From: Pyrrhosoma nymphula | Taxonomy: Eukaryota; Arthropoda; Insecta; Odonata; Coenagrionidae | NCBI GenBank assembly: GCA_963573305.1 | Contig: OY754334.1 | Coordinates: forward strand, 89,277,848 to 89,341,847 | Reading direction: 5' to 3' | Length of the DNA: 64,000 nt | Shown here: positions 54,300-64,000 of the stretch, in pieces | How the letters are laid out: each line of letters starts with the position of its first letter | Position numbering within the stretch: position 1 is the first letter of the stretch | Notes under the pieces: generated by a model | Seen by the model: the letters and a program-made list of their open reading frames with translations, nothing else | The model's database searches: none | What the model was told of the DNA's origin: nothing | Position numbers and translations under genes: made by a program

Positions 54300-54830
54300 A
54301 CCCAAGAAGATAACAGTAAAATGTTAATATTGAAGAACTATTAGCCTTGCCCGCTAATTATCACAAAAGAATTATCCACAGATGAATTGAAAATAATGTG
54401 GGAAGGATTCAACAATGGGGACCACTTTGGCTTCAAAGAGAACAGGCGAGTTTAATGCCACTTAAAAATGGCGATTCCCCGTAGAGAAGAGAGTGACTAA
54501 TTAACTTTTATTGGCTTCGTCTATTTGGAGAAGCCATCCAACGACGTCTACTGGAACAAGGAGTTAGCAATCTATAAGGAAACAGGAATAGCCTTCAATG
54601 ACAGGAAAACAATTTATTAAGACTGCATGAAGTATTGATGACTAAGGTCAAATTGGACGCCAATAAGTATGAATAAGAGCGTACGAAAGGAATGAGCTTC
54701 TAATTTATGATCTTCAACTCCTCAGTGAAGGAGACCTCGGGTGTAGTAAATGTTAACAGGGCATTGAAGGCGCTTAAACATGAATATTAGGAAATGAAAG
54801 GAAAGAAATAGGTAAATTCTGATGGTTGTT
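54300..54830 (+). pseudogene. RTE-type reverse transcriptase relic
   Basis: FIGFVYLEKPSNDVYWNKEL and YKETGIAFNDRKTIY align with N-C-F-L-D-L-E-K-V-F-D-N-V-N-R and K-S-I-G-V-S-F-N-D-I-T-A-I of 13900-14010; LLALPANYHKRI just upstream fits the H-A-S-K-V-L-T-R-I segment. The first catalytic aspartate is replaced (V-Y-L-E-K), with stops throughout. Confidence 0.6.
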
Positions 54831-57289
54831 TCTACTGCCTACGAAAATTAAACGGGAACTGATTTATCCTCTTCTCATTTCTCAGGCAGCGGAAATTACG
54901 AGCGTATTTCATTAGAATATTTAGAGGTCGCTTAACTATATATATCTAAGTCATGTAGTCAAATGCAATGAGCTCATATTTTTTTCCTCTTTTTCAAGTT
55001 CATTTTGTGACGCAATATCACGTCTTCAATCGTTCGTTAGCAAGTATCGAGTTAGCCACGCTGCCATTCCTGGCACGAGTTCAACGGCATCGGAGAATTT
55101 TTCCGAATGTTTCCTCGTTTATACTCGACGGTGACTCATGTTGCGGGGAGTGTTGTTTCTTCAAGCATAAATCATCAAAAGCTAAAGGCTCGCTCTGTTA
55201 TTATTTATAATTTGCAGCGGTGTTCTGTTCAGGAAGTCCTCGAATTTGGAGCATGAATTTTCGACCGTGAATATTTTGTTTAAAGTTTTTTTATTACTCG
55301 GCTCCCTGTACTAATATCCGGCTTCCATTCCGATCGTCAGCAGGAAACGACTTCAGCGGTTGCCGTCAAAGTGTGCGCCAGGACGCTGTATATAGGACCG
55401 AAATTATGCGAGAGACGTCAGAAATACGAAATAGAAACCAATAAAGAAAAATATTGTGTTCGTGATTTTTAAAATTCTGTATCTTTCGAACTCTTGCAAG
55501 ATTCAGTTCGATAATGCACTATTTCTACCCTTTTGTCAGTTGCTTTAAGCTGGCAATCCTTATGGTTTTTATTCTTTTTTGTCATTGCACCCTGTAGTGA
55601 GATGTGATAGCGCTATTGCGGTTTTCGGCACTTAAAGAAAAGAGACGTTGGAAATCAAAAATCCATTGTAGAATAGAGAAGAATCATTTAAGCTCTGGAG
55701 GAGGATGCTAAAAACCAAATGATGGGATAGGAAGAAGAGCGAGGATACAAATAGAAGGGCAGAAGTAATTGTATATAAAATAAGATCAATAAGGACTGGG
55801 TATACCCTGAGCTCATCATAGATTTGGCGGGAAAGGAGGAAAACCATGGAAAAAATACGTATGCTTAATGTCGAGTAAACATTGCAGAAAAATAAGCATA
55901 TTTTATTTATTGCAAGAAATAGATTCGCGGTTCGGGTACCAAGCCGACGCGATGGGTTCAAATTAATTGCGTCGACTTAATTCACTTGTGGTAATGTTAA
56001 AAAAACACTAGGTATTAAAAGACGCCCTTGGAGCCCACTTATTCAAGGACTATATTGAAATTAAATGACTCTTGATCTCATGAGTTTATTTACAACACTA
56101 AAAAAATTACATCCCCTCATGTATATATTATAGGAGCATTCCAATGTTATTATTATTTTATTCTTCAGATTTGTTTTTCGAAAGAAGTAAAAAAGAAATA
56201 AAGACTGAGCTAGTATCCTAAGCCGAACACCGAATAAGTTAGCCCTTTGACTGTGTCTACCCCGAAAGGGAACGACGTGATGTATGAAATAATGGTGCCA
56301 CTGAGAGCCGCATAGCAATCTTTGAACAGAGAGTCGCCAAATTAAAAATGTTTGAAAACCCTTGGGCTATAGCCATCAGTGAGAATATCTTTGACAATAT
56401 TCCCCAGCCACTAGGTCATTAACTCTTGTGAGCGCTCACGGGAATTGAAAGGACTCCGTTCTCTGCTTTGGAGAGAGTTCTTCTAAATATTTCCCGTCCG
56501 TCCGTCCGTCCGTTGAACGTTAGTCACTTGGAGACAGTCGAAGCCGGAAAGACCATTTCAAGCGTTTCCCTCGTACCCTGTGAAGAGACGTCGTGGTGGG
56601 CACGTCTGAATGCGTTTAGCGTGTAAAAATATTTCTTTTTTGAAGACAGGGAGACAAACGTAACTCTTGGGAATAAATATAATTTAGAGTATTTCCGTCA
56701 GCGAAAATGGTGTTACAAGACTTTTCCCATTATTTGTCCGTTAGTCTTTGTCATTTCCAGAAAACGTAACAAAAATCATCTATGGCGATGGTAATTTTTC
56801 TGAGAGTTGTATAGAATTTTACTCTTATGTTGACACATTGGTTTGGTTGAACCGTTCGCGCTTTCTACCGACTCAAAGCATAATGATAATTATGTTTCTG
56901 ATAACGCAGAGGATTAGAGCCTGACGACACAAAGAAAGACTCGGTGAAAACAGAGATAATGTGCCTTTTCAATTTTTTAATGACTCTTGAGAGAAGCGAA
57001 AATAAGGTGATCCTTCTTATAATTCCGACCTATATTTTGTAATCGTCACGCAGCATATACAGGTCATAACCACCGCTGGAACCTCTTAACTAATGCCGTT
57101 TCCTCGTGGTAATTGTAAGAACCACGACTGAGAAAATTGCTCTTTGTGGAAAGTTCGCGCATTGGATACCGATGGTGACAGGGTGGAGGAAATATCCGTA
57201 CTTGCGTTCATGGGTGTAGTGATCATTTAAAATACTTCGGGCCTTTCTTGGCGGAAGATCATAATAACAACAAGAAAATATTCACATTT
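54831..57289. other. Intergenic; (GTCC)n microsatellite at 56500
   Basis: CCGTCCGTCCGTCCGTCCG (about 56499-56517) is the only clear repeat. Frames at 54968, 55632 and 56061 match no known family. Confidence 0.4.
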
Positions 57290-57620
57290 ACTCTTGTCGT
57301 CAGCAGTCATCAATCCAAATTTTGATTTACAGCTGCTCACCAACCACTTCATTCTTTCATAATTCCTTATTTTAAATCCCTCCTAACCTGCTTTATATGT
57401 TTAATTCTCGGTCTAAATTTTAAACTCCTCCCAATCATTGATCCTTCCATTATTGTTTTCAAGGAGTTGTGACGAAAAATTGCTCAAATGAATGAGTCTC
57501 TTCTTATTTTCAAGGATTTCACAATAATTCTTTTATCTCCAACTATTTCTTTTTTTTTCAATTAATCTATATCGCATGGCTTCTTCTCCGTCCATTCGAT
57601 CTTCATAATCATTTTTTCAT
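57290..57620 (-). pseudogene. RTE-type retrotransposon 3' relic
   Basis: The minus strand runs from MKIEWTEKKP (57605) through decayed sequence to the family's 3' end (CAATCCAAATTTTGATTTAC at 57310 is the inverse of the GGATTGATGACTGCTG tail). Many stops. Confidence 0.5.
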
Positions 57621-57654
57621 TATTCAACAATAAAAATAGTGGATGTGAGCAATG

Positions 57655-57790
57655 ATTCTCACTTCAATAAATATCTTCTGGTATCTGCGGTGTATGTTCG
57701 TTATTTTCCCATAAAAAGCCTGAAGAAGCCGCCAGAATCGAAAATAAACGAAAATATACCGCAGATACCAAAAGATATTTATACAAAATA
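57655..57790. mobile_element. Hairpin, weak Penelope-like
   Basis: AATATCTTCTGGTATCTGCG / CGCAGATACCAAAAGATATT arms. CTGAAGA (57720-57726) and CGAAAAT (57739) lie in the loop side, but the intervening stem II is poor. Confidence 0.5.
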
Positions 57791-58659
57791 CAATAAACTG
57801 CGAAAATCTACAAAAAAATTATTCTCTCACTTAAAGATGTTGAAGTTTTCCCGGATGTTAGGAATAGGTATATTTTTTTAGTAATAAAAAAGTATCAACT
57901 GCACACAGTTACATTTATGATTCGAACCGGGTGTCAGAACTTCCTCATATCTTTTTAAATAATGACAATCTGGAGCGCAAAGCCGTACCATGAAGATAGG
58001 GTTCTATTTTTGGCAAATATCTCCAAAAGTAGTTCGATAATTTTCTGATATTTTTATATTATCAGTAAGATGAGATATTTTTCTTTAGTATGAGGCCAAA
58101 TTAATTGCATGTTATGTGTGGTGCGTCTCGCTCAAACCATCTTACTTGAAAATATTCTGAATAGCGCCTTTGCAACATAGATGTCATTAACAGCTGGGAA
58201 GAAGAGGGAGATCGGGGAAGGAGAGGGGGAGATCTTCAACAATAGCAAAAGCAAAAGTTAAACATAGTATTAAGATATTTTAACCGTTCAGCTGCTGTGC
58301 AGGATCTTATATTTACAGCTGAGTGACCAGATTGAGCGTCAGCTTCCTTTGCACGGGAATAGCACTGACTAAAGCCCACTTTGCGCTGACCGACGGAATG
58401 ATTCCCGATTACAAATTATTTTTTGGAAAATAAGGATGAGATTCATATGCAAGCCATCATAATAGAAAAATATCGATGAAAACCGAACAGTCTATAAATA
58501 CATTGATAAATATAACCGTTAACATCGGAATTCATAGCGCATTACGTAGAATACTACCGTTAAAATGCCTCCCACTGTTTAAATACTTAGCATGAAAACA
58601 TGACCTTAAATATTACCTATCAATGCTAAAAAATTATTTTATTACAGAGCCACCTAGTT
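57791..58659. other. No gene recognised; one B-box-like motif
   Basis: The reverse complement of 57915-57935 has CACCCGGTTCGAATCA, a B-box-like motif, possibly a SINE scrap. The remainder is unassigned. Confidence 0.4.
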
Positions 58660-58867
58660 GTAGGTGTAGAAAAACTTGGTGGCACTCGCTCGTACAGAAA
58701 ATGACGTCAAGGAGAGGAGAGCATTAAATAGTGGAGGGATTAAGGTTCTCTTTAGAAGTCCATAACTGAGCCCTTCGGTAACTTTGCCCGTCAATCAACG
58801 CTTAATTTGTCCTCAATGACTTAAAATTCTCCGCTGGTTAGTGCCACCAAGTTTCGCTATACCTATA
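58660..58867. mobile_element. MITE with AACTTGGTGGCACT inverted ends
   Basis: GTAGGTGTAGAAAAACTTGG, continuing TGGCACT at the left, is mirrored by AGTGCCACCAAGTTTCGCTA, continuing TACCTATAC at the right. About 27-bp inverted repeats with a few mismatches. No coding sequence. Confidence 0.75.
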
Positions 58868-59034
58868 CATCTTTATTTTATTATTATCCTACTAGTATTA
58901 TAAATGTGAAAGTTTGTATGTTTGGATGTTTGTTACTCAATCACGCAAAAACTACTGGACTGATTGAGCTGAAATTTTTCATGTAGATAAAAAATATATC
59001 CGTGGGTAATATAGGATAAATTAAAAAGCCCCAA

Positions 59035-59249
59035 AGGCCGTTTTACACGATGAAAGATATTGTACAAACGAATGTACGTGAGATTGTACGTTTGTCTCAA
59101 CGAAATTAGAACAGGTTCTATTTCCCGTGCAGGCATTGAGACATTCGTACAAGCGTTCATACAATTTGCCGCTTTACACAATACATTTTGCCTCATGCAA
59201 GAGTTCACGGAAGAGTTTGTACAAACAAATGTACCGTATAAAATGGCCT
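59035..59249. mobile_element. MITE family B, copy 2
   Basis: Near-identical to 1988-2200 along its length (AAAGATATTGTACAAACGAA, TTTGCCTCATGCAAGAGTTC). Ends AGGCCGTTTTACACG and CGTATAAAATGGCCT. Flanks CAA/TAA are close to a 3-bp duplication. Confidence 0.8.
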
Positions 59250-60125
59250 TAAGAGTCCACTAAGGCCCCCCAAAGGCCCCTCTGGTGGTCCATGCTAATC
59301 ATTGGGTTCGGTGCAGTGGGTTTATTTTTTGCTTTTTAAAAGTACTTTCACTCAAGATAGAGGGCTGGAATTTTTTTATCGGATGGCTGAATAAATGAAG
59401 TTTCTAATTCTTTCAATCGATTTTCTTTTACGTTTCGTAATTGTCTGAAAATCATTTTTTTGTTGAAAAATCTCACAATGCTCTCTTAAATCAACAATAG
59501 CATATTTCCTTGACAACCAGAGTTTTATTTTCAAAGGATATTTACGCCTCTAGCATTTAAGTTTTCCTGCAGGCCCATAATAGCACATAGAAAGAAAATC
59601 TGTATACGAAGGGCCCAGAGTCCCAAGGGCCCCATGATAAATGGCTTTGGGGGTAATCGATAAATTCAATGAATTTTTACAAAATGTATACTCTTCAATG
59701 TCTAATCTCAAAGAAGCTCTTATAGGGGCACTGCATGTATATTAGAGAACACTTACGTAAACGATACACATACAGGAGTTAAAAGTTGAAGAATATTTAC
59801 GTATAGCGAATATTAATGGTAATACATAATGCCTCTGTTGCTACAACAAACACGGCGTTGTTTATTATCGTTTAATATTCACAATGTATATAGTTTAATA
59901 CTGTCAGATGTATTACACGTAGTGGAACCGTTTGCCTCTCATTACGATTGAGAACTGTTTTTTTGACCAATTCCCACATCATTAAGGTTACGAGTTTTTA
60001 AAATGTATGTTAAAAAGTGTTAAAGTGCAGTTAACTTAAATTCACTCAATCATCGAGTTGCCTATTCAAGACTCTCACTCGCCGCTCTTTCCCCCCTCCT
60101 TGGACTTCAAAATATATCCATCAAC

Positions 60126-60300
60126 ATGCCTAATAGAAGAAAGAGTAACCTTTCGAAAAAATATTCTAAAGCAAGAGATATGTCTTCTTTGCGAGAAAAT
60201 GAGTCCTTACATGAAAAACGACAAAGGTTAGACTTGGATGCTCAAAGACATGCCCACCAGCGATCTCATGAGCATCTCCCCGTGGTGTTTCTCGGGTTAC
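60126..60300 (+). pseudogene. Helitron ORF N-terminal remnant
   Basis: From the ATG at 60126: MPNRRKSNLSKKYSKARDMS, SLRENESLHEKRQRLDLDAQ, RHAHQRSHEH. A basic start followed by R-E-N-E and R-L-x-x-x-x-x-R repeats is typical of the beginning of arthropod Helitron replicase/helicase ORFs. It then runs out of frame. Confidence 0.55.
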
Positions 60301-60639
60301 GCTAAGAACCGCACATATTTTATCCTAACCCAACCTAAGGACGGGTAACCAGCTATAAATCTGGTTCAAATATAGACCCATCTGTTCGAAACTTCAATCT
60401 GTTTTAAGATGGCGGAAATCATAATTAGGTCACTACATGCTTCTTACCCGAAAGAAGAATGGAAATTCTGCGCAATGAAAGACATCCGTGAATGAAAGTC
60501 GGCAAGTACACTAAGAATCACCATAGATATTTTATTTATCAACCGAAACTAATGATTATGACTACCCTTTATGCCGAAGGTGCAGTCCGGGTGATGGAAG
60601 GTTCATAGGTCAAATTAACATGGTTGCTGCTGCAAATGC

Positions 60640-61057
60640 TCCTTTTGACGCTGTCAACCGCTGGATTGTACCCTGCTCTCCAATTCGTATTAAGGTACTC
60701 AACGCACGCATCATAGTTGAATAGTGCAACTCAATTAAGTCATTTCATGCAAAAATATGTATTTTCATAAGGAAGGCGATCAAGCTGTTAATCAATCAGA
60801 ATACGGCTCAAGGGAACTGGAAGGACAAGGTGACCATCTATCAACCTGGGTGCTATTTAAGTAGTATTGAGTCTGCGTGGCCCATTTTTGGGTTTCCCGT
60901 GCATGAAAGAGGACCTACAGTCACTCATCTTTCCGTGCACCTGGAAAACGGTCAGCGTGTCTGCAACAACGAACACAACATACAAGATAGGTTACGAACT
61001 CCTCAAATGATCATGCTGATAGTATTCTTCAGGCTTTGTGGTTTTCTTAAAAAATAA
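60640..61057 (+). pseudogene. Helitron Rep-region remnant
   Basis: NRWIVPCSPIRIKVLNARII, then VTIYQPGCYLSSIESAWPIF, GFPVHERGPTVTHLSVHLEN, GQRVCNNEHNIQDRL. This follows the conserved N-R-W-V-V-P-Y-x-P, D-E-V-x-x-Y-x-x-x-R-Y-I-S-x-x-E-A-x-W-R-I-F, V-H-L-x-x-G-Q-x-V region of the Helitron-like N-terminal domain, which precedes the helicase. It has stops and shifts and no helicase. Confidence 0.7.
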
Positions 61058-61072
61058 GTTCAATGTTTTTCA

Positions 61073-61094
61073 CACCCGTTGAATTTCAACGGGT
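61073..61094. repeat. Small palindrome next to the foldback element
   Basis: ACCCGTTGAA and TTCAACGGGT are perfect inverted arms. It ends a few bases before the foldback target duplication. Confidence 0.7.
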
Positions 61095-62055
61095 ACCTTC
61101 TGGGTCATTCCACGTCAAGTGGTCTAGTTTTGGAATATTTTCCCGCTCGACCATCTTGGATTTTAATAAAATTTTGTGTGGATACTTGTACATACCTTTA
61201 ATGAAAATGTGTTAAATTTTAGGTCCGTTAGTGAAATACTTTTGGAGATATAACCGTTTGTGTGACCCCATGTCACGACCACCTGCCACACGGGTGTGAA
61301 ATTTTCGCAACTTTGAGACATGATATCTCTGTAGCCTTTTTGCCTAAACAAATGATACTTACCTATAATTGTACAACTTTTAGTGCTCTGTTAAAAGAAT
61401 ATTATTATAGCATTTTCTCAAAGCGTACTGAGTATATAAAATGCAGCAAAGACGGCCTCAGAAATTAATTCTCCAAAATAATTTCAAAATTTAGCGTGCT
61501 CTGTCTCTTTCAAAAATTGTTCAATGGATATCAAATTCCTTTCACAATATTTCCATGTAAGTGAGCTTTTGATAGCGTAGTTTCAAACACCTGGCGTTTT
61601 TAGTTAGTTTATAAATCACGTCTAAAGTTCACGACTTTTGTAAAAAGGTCAAAAATAGGGTGTTTTCAACCCGATTTTGCAAAAAACTACCTTCTTCAAA
61701 TTCCGTTAAACCTATCTCATTAGATAGAGCATTTATTTAAGCCCATAGAAGAGTGAATTTAATGAGCTAACGCGGACACATAATGGCGTGGCAAGGAGGT
61801 CCGTGGGTGAGGTACAATCAACCTTCATCAGCGCCACGCAACGACGAACTCCTGTAACTACACGCGTGGGGTGAGATGATAGCTATCCTACGAACGTATG
61901 TTTTCGCAATGACGCCGAAACAATGCAATTTGGAAGTCGTCGCCTGTGTCGTCGTCGTCGAAGTGAATTTTCTTCCGAATGTCGTCTCGGAAGGAGCTAA
62001 CGAGGTGTTGATCCGGAACCCAGCAGGTGTACCATCTTCTTTCGGACCAATAAAA

Positions 62056-62195
62056 TTATTCAGCAGGACCTCGATAATGCATAAATGTTATCAATGCGTC
62101 ATTTTGATCACTCGTTACTTCAACAACAATGCCGATCCACCATTCACTCTCGTAGACGCAGGAAACATAGCAACCAGGGAATATTTTACGTAATT
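62056..62195 (-). pseudogene. C-terminal domain remnant, left arm (outward)
   Basis: The minus strand encodes SLKLRKIFPGCYVSCVYESE, then WWIGIVVEVTSDQNDALITF, MHYRGPAE, stop. Translation continues past the TAA in the same frame as FYWSERRWYTCWVPDQHLV. The pattern Y-V-x-x-x-Y-x-x-x-W-W-I-G-x-V, F-M-H-x-x-G-P-A, F-x-W-x-x-R-x-x-x-C-W-V-P is familiar as a C-terminal domain of unnamed arthropod and cnidarian transposon-linked proteins. The stop replaces the residue before F-Y-W. Confidence 0.55.
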
Positions 62196-62299
62196 TCAAA
62201 GACACTTCGGGTGAGTGACAAAGGATAGCGACGAAATTTATGTAGTTATTTGACACTTTACTGACTCGAATTGAGTGTGAATTGCACGGTGTGTCTTTG

Positions 62300-62605
62300 A
62301 AATTACGTAAAATACTCCCGGTTGCTATGTTTCCTGCGTCTACGAGAGTGAATGGTGGATCGGCATTGTTGTTGAAGTAACGAGTGATCAAAATGACGCA
62401 TTGATAACATTTATGCATTATCGAGGTCCTGCTGAATAATTTTATTGGTCCGAAAGAAGATGGTACACCTGCTGGGTTCCGGATCAACACCTCGTTAGCT
62501 CCTTCCGAGACGACATTCGGAAGAAAATTCACTTCGACGACGACGACACAGGCGACGACTTCCAAATTGCATTGTTTCGGCGTCATTGCGAAAACATACG
62601 TTCGT
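62300..62605 (+). pseudogene. C-terminal domain remnant, right arm (outward)
   Basis: Mirror copy of the left-arm remnant with the same TAA interruption after GPAE and the same continuation to CWVPDQHL and an acidic stretch (HFDDDDTGDDFQ). Sharing the stop shows that the defect predates formation or homogenisation of the two arms. Confidence 0.55.
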
Positions 62606-63401
62606 AGGATAGCTATCATCTCACCCCACGCGTGTAGTTACAGGAGTTCGTCGTTGCGTGGCGCTGATGAAGGTTGATTGTACCTCACCCACGGACCTCC
62701 TTGCCACGCCATTATGTGTCCGCGTTAGCTCATTAAATTCACTCTTCTATGGGCTTAAATAAATGCTCTATCTAATGAGATAGGTTTAACGGAATTTGAA
62801 GAAGGTAGTTTTTTGCAAAATCGGGTTGAAAACACCCTATTTTTGACCTTTTTACAAAAGTCGTGAACTTTAGACGTGATTTATAAACTAACTAAAAACG
62901 CCAGGTGTTTGAAACTACGCTATCAAAAGCTCACTTACATGGAAATATTGTGAAAGGAATTTGATATCCATTGAACAATTTTTGAAAGAGACAGAGCACG
63001 CTAAATTTTGAAATTATTTTGGAGAATTAATTTCTGAGGCCGTCTTTGCTGCATTTTATATACTCAGTACGCTTTGAGAAAATGCTATAATAATATTCTT
63101 TTAACAGAGCACTAAAAGTTGTACAATTATAGGTAAGTATCATTTGTTTAGGCAAAAAGGCTACAGAGATATCATGTCTCAAAGTTGCGAAAATTTCACA
63201 CCCGTGTGGCAGGTGGTCGTGACATGGGGTCACACAAACGGTTATATCTCCAAAAGTATTTCACTAACGGACCTAAAATTTAACACATTTTCATTAAAGG
63301 TATGTACAAGTATCCACACAAAATTTCATTAAAATCCGAGATGGTCGAGCGGGGAGCCCTTGACCACTTGACATGGAATGACCCTTCTGCTAGTCTTTAA
63401 T

Positions 63402-64000
63402 ATATATAAAAGAAGAAGTCCTTACTGCCTGACTGACTGCTTCATCAACGCACATCCCAAACTACTGGTGATAGAATTGCGAAATTTTGAGGATATATCC
63501 GTACCGTGGATTATAGACGCATTAAGAAAGGATTTTTGATACAAACAATTTTTGGGGTTGTTTTTACCCCATTAATGTTAACTTTTGCTCCCATAAGAAA
63601 AGCATTGAATTCGGTGCAGGTGTTTTTTATTTCCTTCTTTAAATTAGTTACATTCAATATTTTGGATAGAAATTCTTAACACAGAACGCGTAAAAGAATG
63701 CAGTATTTAATTCTTTCATTCAATTTTCTTATACGCTTCGTCTTTGTCCAAGTATTGCGTTTTTAACTCTAAATTCATCAATTTTTCTTCCTTTTCAACA
63801 ATGGAAATTTCCTTGGCAACCAGGGTAGAATATTCTTTTAATAGCGGTTTCATAAATGGCTATTCACTCCTGCAGCTCTAATCCCTCCTAATTTGATAGA
63901 TGTATTCAAATGACTGCAGTTCCCCGTTCGCCTTGCCTTCTCAATGACCATCAACAAGACAACGTCAATCGCTTCAAGTGTGTGGATAAAACATGGAAGA
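63402..64000 (+). mobile_element. Second Helitron-like 5' region, continuing to the window edge
   Basis: ATATATAAAAGAAGAAGTCC, GCACATCCCAAACTACTGG and AGAATTGCGAAATTTTGAGG are the Helitron-type opening. 63690-63830 (TTCTTTCATTCAATTTTCTT, CCTTGGCAACCAGGGTAGAA) parallels 59410-59530 of the first Helitron (TTCTTTCAATCGATTTTCTT, CCTTGACAACCAGAGTTTTA). Confidence 0.55.

Larger units (their letters stand above)
58888..61060 (+). mobile_element. Degenerate Helitron with nested MITE
   Basis: It starts TCCTACTAGTATTATAAATG with GTTACTCAATCACGCAAAAA and TACTGGACTGATTGAGCTGA, a 5' region typical of insect Helitrons. MITE family B copy 2 is inserted at 59035-59249. 60126-60300 and 60640-61055 encode decayed pieces of the Rep/helicase ORF. 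The foldback element at 61103 lies just beyond. No 3' CTRR hairpin end was identified. Confidence 0.65.
61103..63383. mobile_element. Foldback element: 1.1-kb near-perfect inverted arms, 86-bp spacer, 6-bp target duplication
   Basis: Left arm 61103-62204 and right arm 62291-63383 are reverse complements. Reading frames mirror exactly (coordinates sum to 124495), with a 9-bp indel near the outer ends. The termini are GGTCATTCCACGTCAAGTGG and its inverse. CTTCTG flanks the element at 61097-61102 and 63384-63389. The spacer (62205-62290) is unique. Each arm carries the same coding remnant, directed outward, followed by ~750 bp of noncoding sequence. A 6-bp duplication and long inverted repeats are seen in several DNA-transposon groups, so the superfamily is not assigned. 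Confidence 0.9.

Noticed and set aside
61876..62619. Two long frames starting with the same residues (105 codons plus, 187 codons minus) as a gene pair
   Set aside because: Both start as the antisense of the arm-encoded domain and mirror each other across the palindrome centre. Only the last ~45 residues of the minus-strand frame are sense, so they are not two host genes.
61103..63383. Polinton/Maverick assignment from the 6-bp target duplication and long inverted repeats
   Set aside because: The element is only 2.3 kb, starts with GG and not AG, and no polymerase, integrase or capsid-type gene is visible. The duplication length alone is not enough.
1..64000. CRISPR array or prokaryotic operon structure
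   Set aside because: There are no regularly spaced identical repeats and no compact gene strings. The content is eukaryotic throughout.

Overview
This is an intergenic, repeat-dense stretch of a eukaryotic genome, most likely an insect or other arthropod. It is AT-rich and its open reading frames are short and broken. It carries tRNA-derived SINE heads, several non-LTR retrotransposon families, a Helitron, a hAT relic, many MITEs and Penelope-type hairpins. One exon resembles the arthropod/vertebrate Hemingway/CFAP97 family. I see no prokaryotic operon, rRNA, bona fide tRNA gene or CRISPR array. The species cannot be fixed from the sequence alone.

Layout. 1-5.5 kb: SINE, TA-flanked MITE with a G15 tract, a TTA-flanked MITE, two minus-strand RTE-type relics and two short hairpins. 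5.58-6.48 kb: the only convincing host gene, a minus-strand exon of a CFAP97/Hemingway-like protein ending at a canonical splice donor. 7-10 kb: SINE pieces and a Penelope-like hairpin with hammerhead-like cores. 10.6-15.6 kb: a degenerate RTE-type retrotransposon (5'UTR, endonuclease, reverse transcriptase, 3' tail) interrupted by a CR1/jockey-type fragment and by a MITE, followed by a second RTE-type relic. 16.75-16.99 kb: a possible small secreted-peptide gene. 18.5-19.3 kb: an inverted duplicate of part of the nested retroelement. 20-31 kb: retroelement relics, paired SINE heads and the 3' end of a DNA transposon with a recognisable C-terminal domain. 32-44 kb: Penelope-like hairpins, a TAA-flanked MITE containing a 62-bp insertion, and a 1.87-kb DNA element with repeated subterminal motifs. 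45-47 kb: hAT transposase relic. 48-58 kb: RTE-type relics, the best hammerhead-like hairpin (49.2 kb) and a tandem duplication with a filled and an empty insertion site. 58.7-64 kb: a MITE, a degenerate Helitron, and a 2.28-kb near-perfect inverted-repeat (foldback) element with a 6-bp target-site duplication, followed by a second Helitron-like end.

The elements do not form a pathway. What they give is a layered insertion history, with several nested insertions whose order can be read directly. The two most unusual items are the dispersed hairpins carrying hammerhead-ribozyme-like cores, and the large foldback element whose two arms each carry the same coding remnant. All assignments come from reading the sequence. 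No database search was run.
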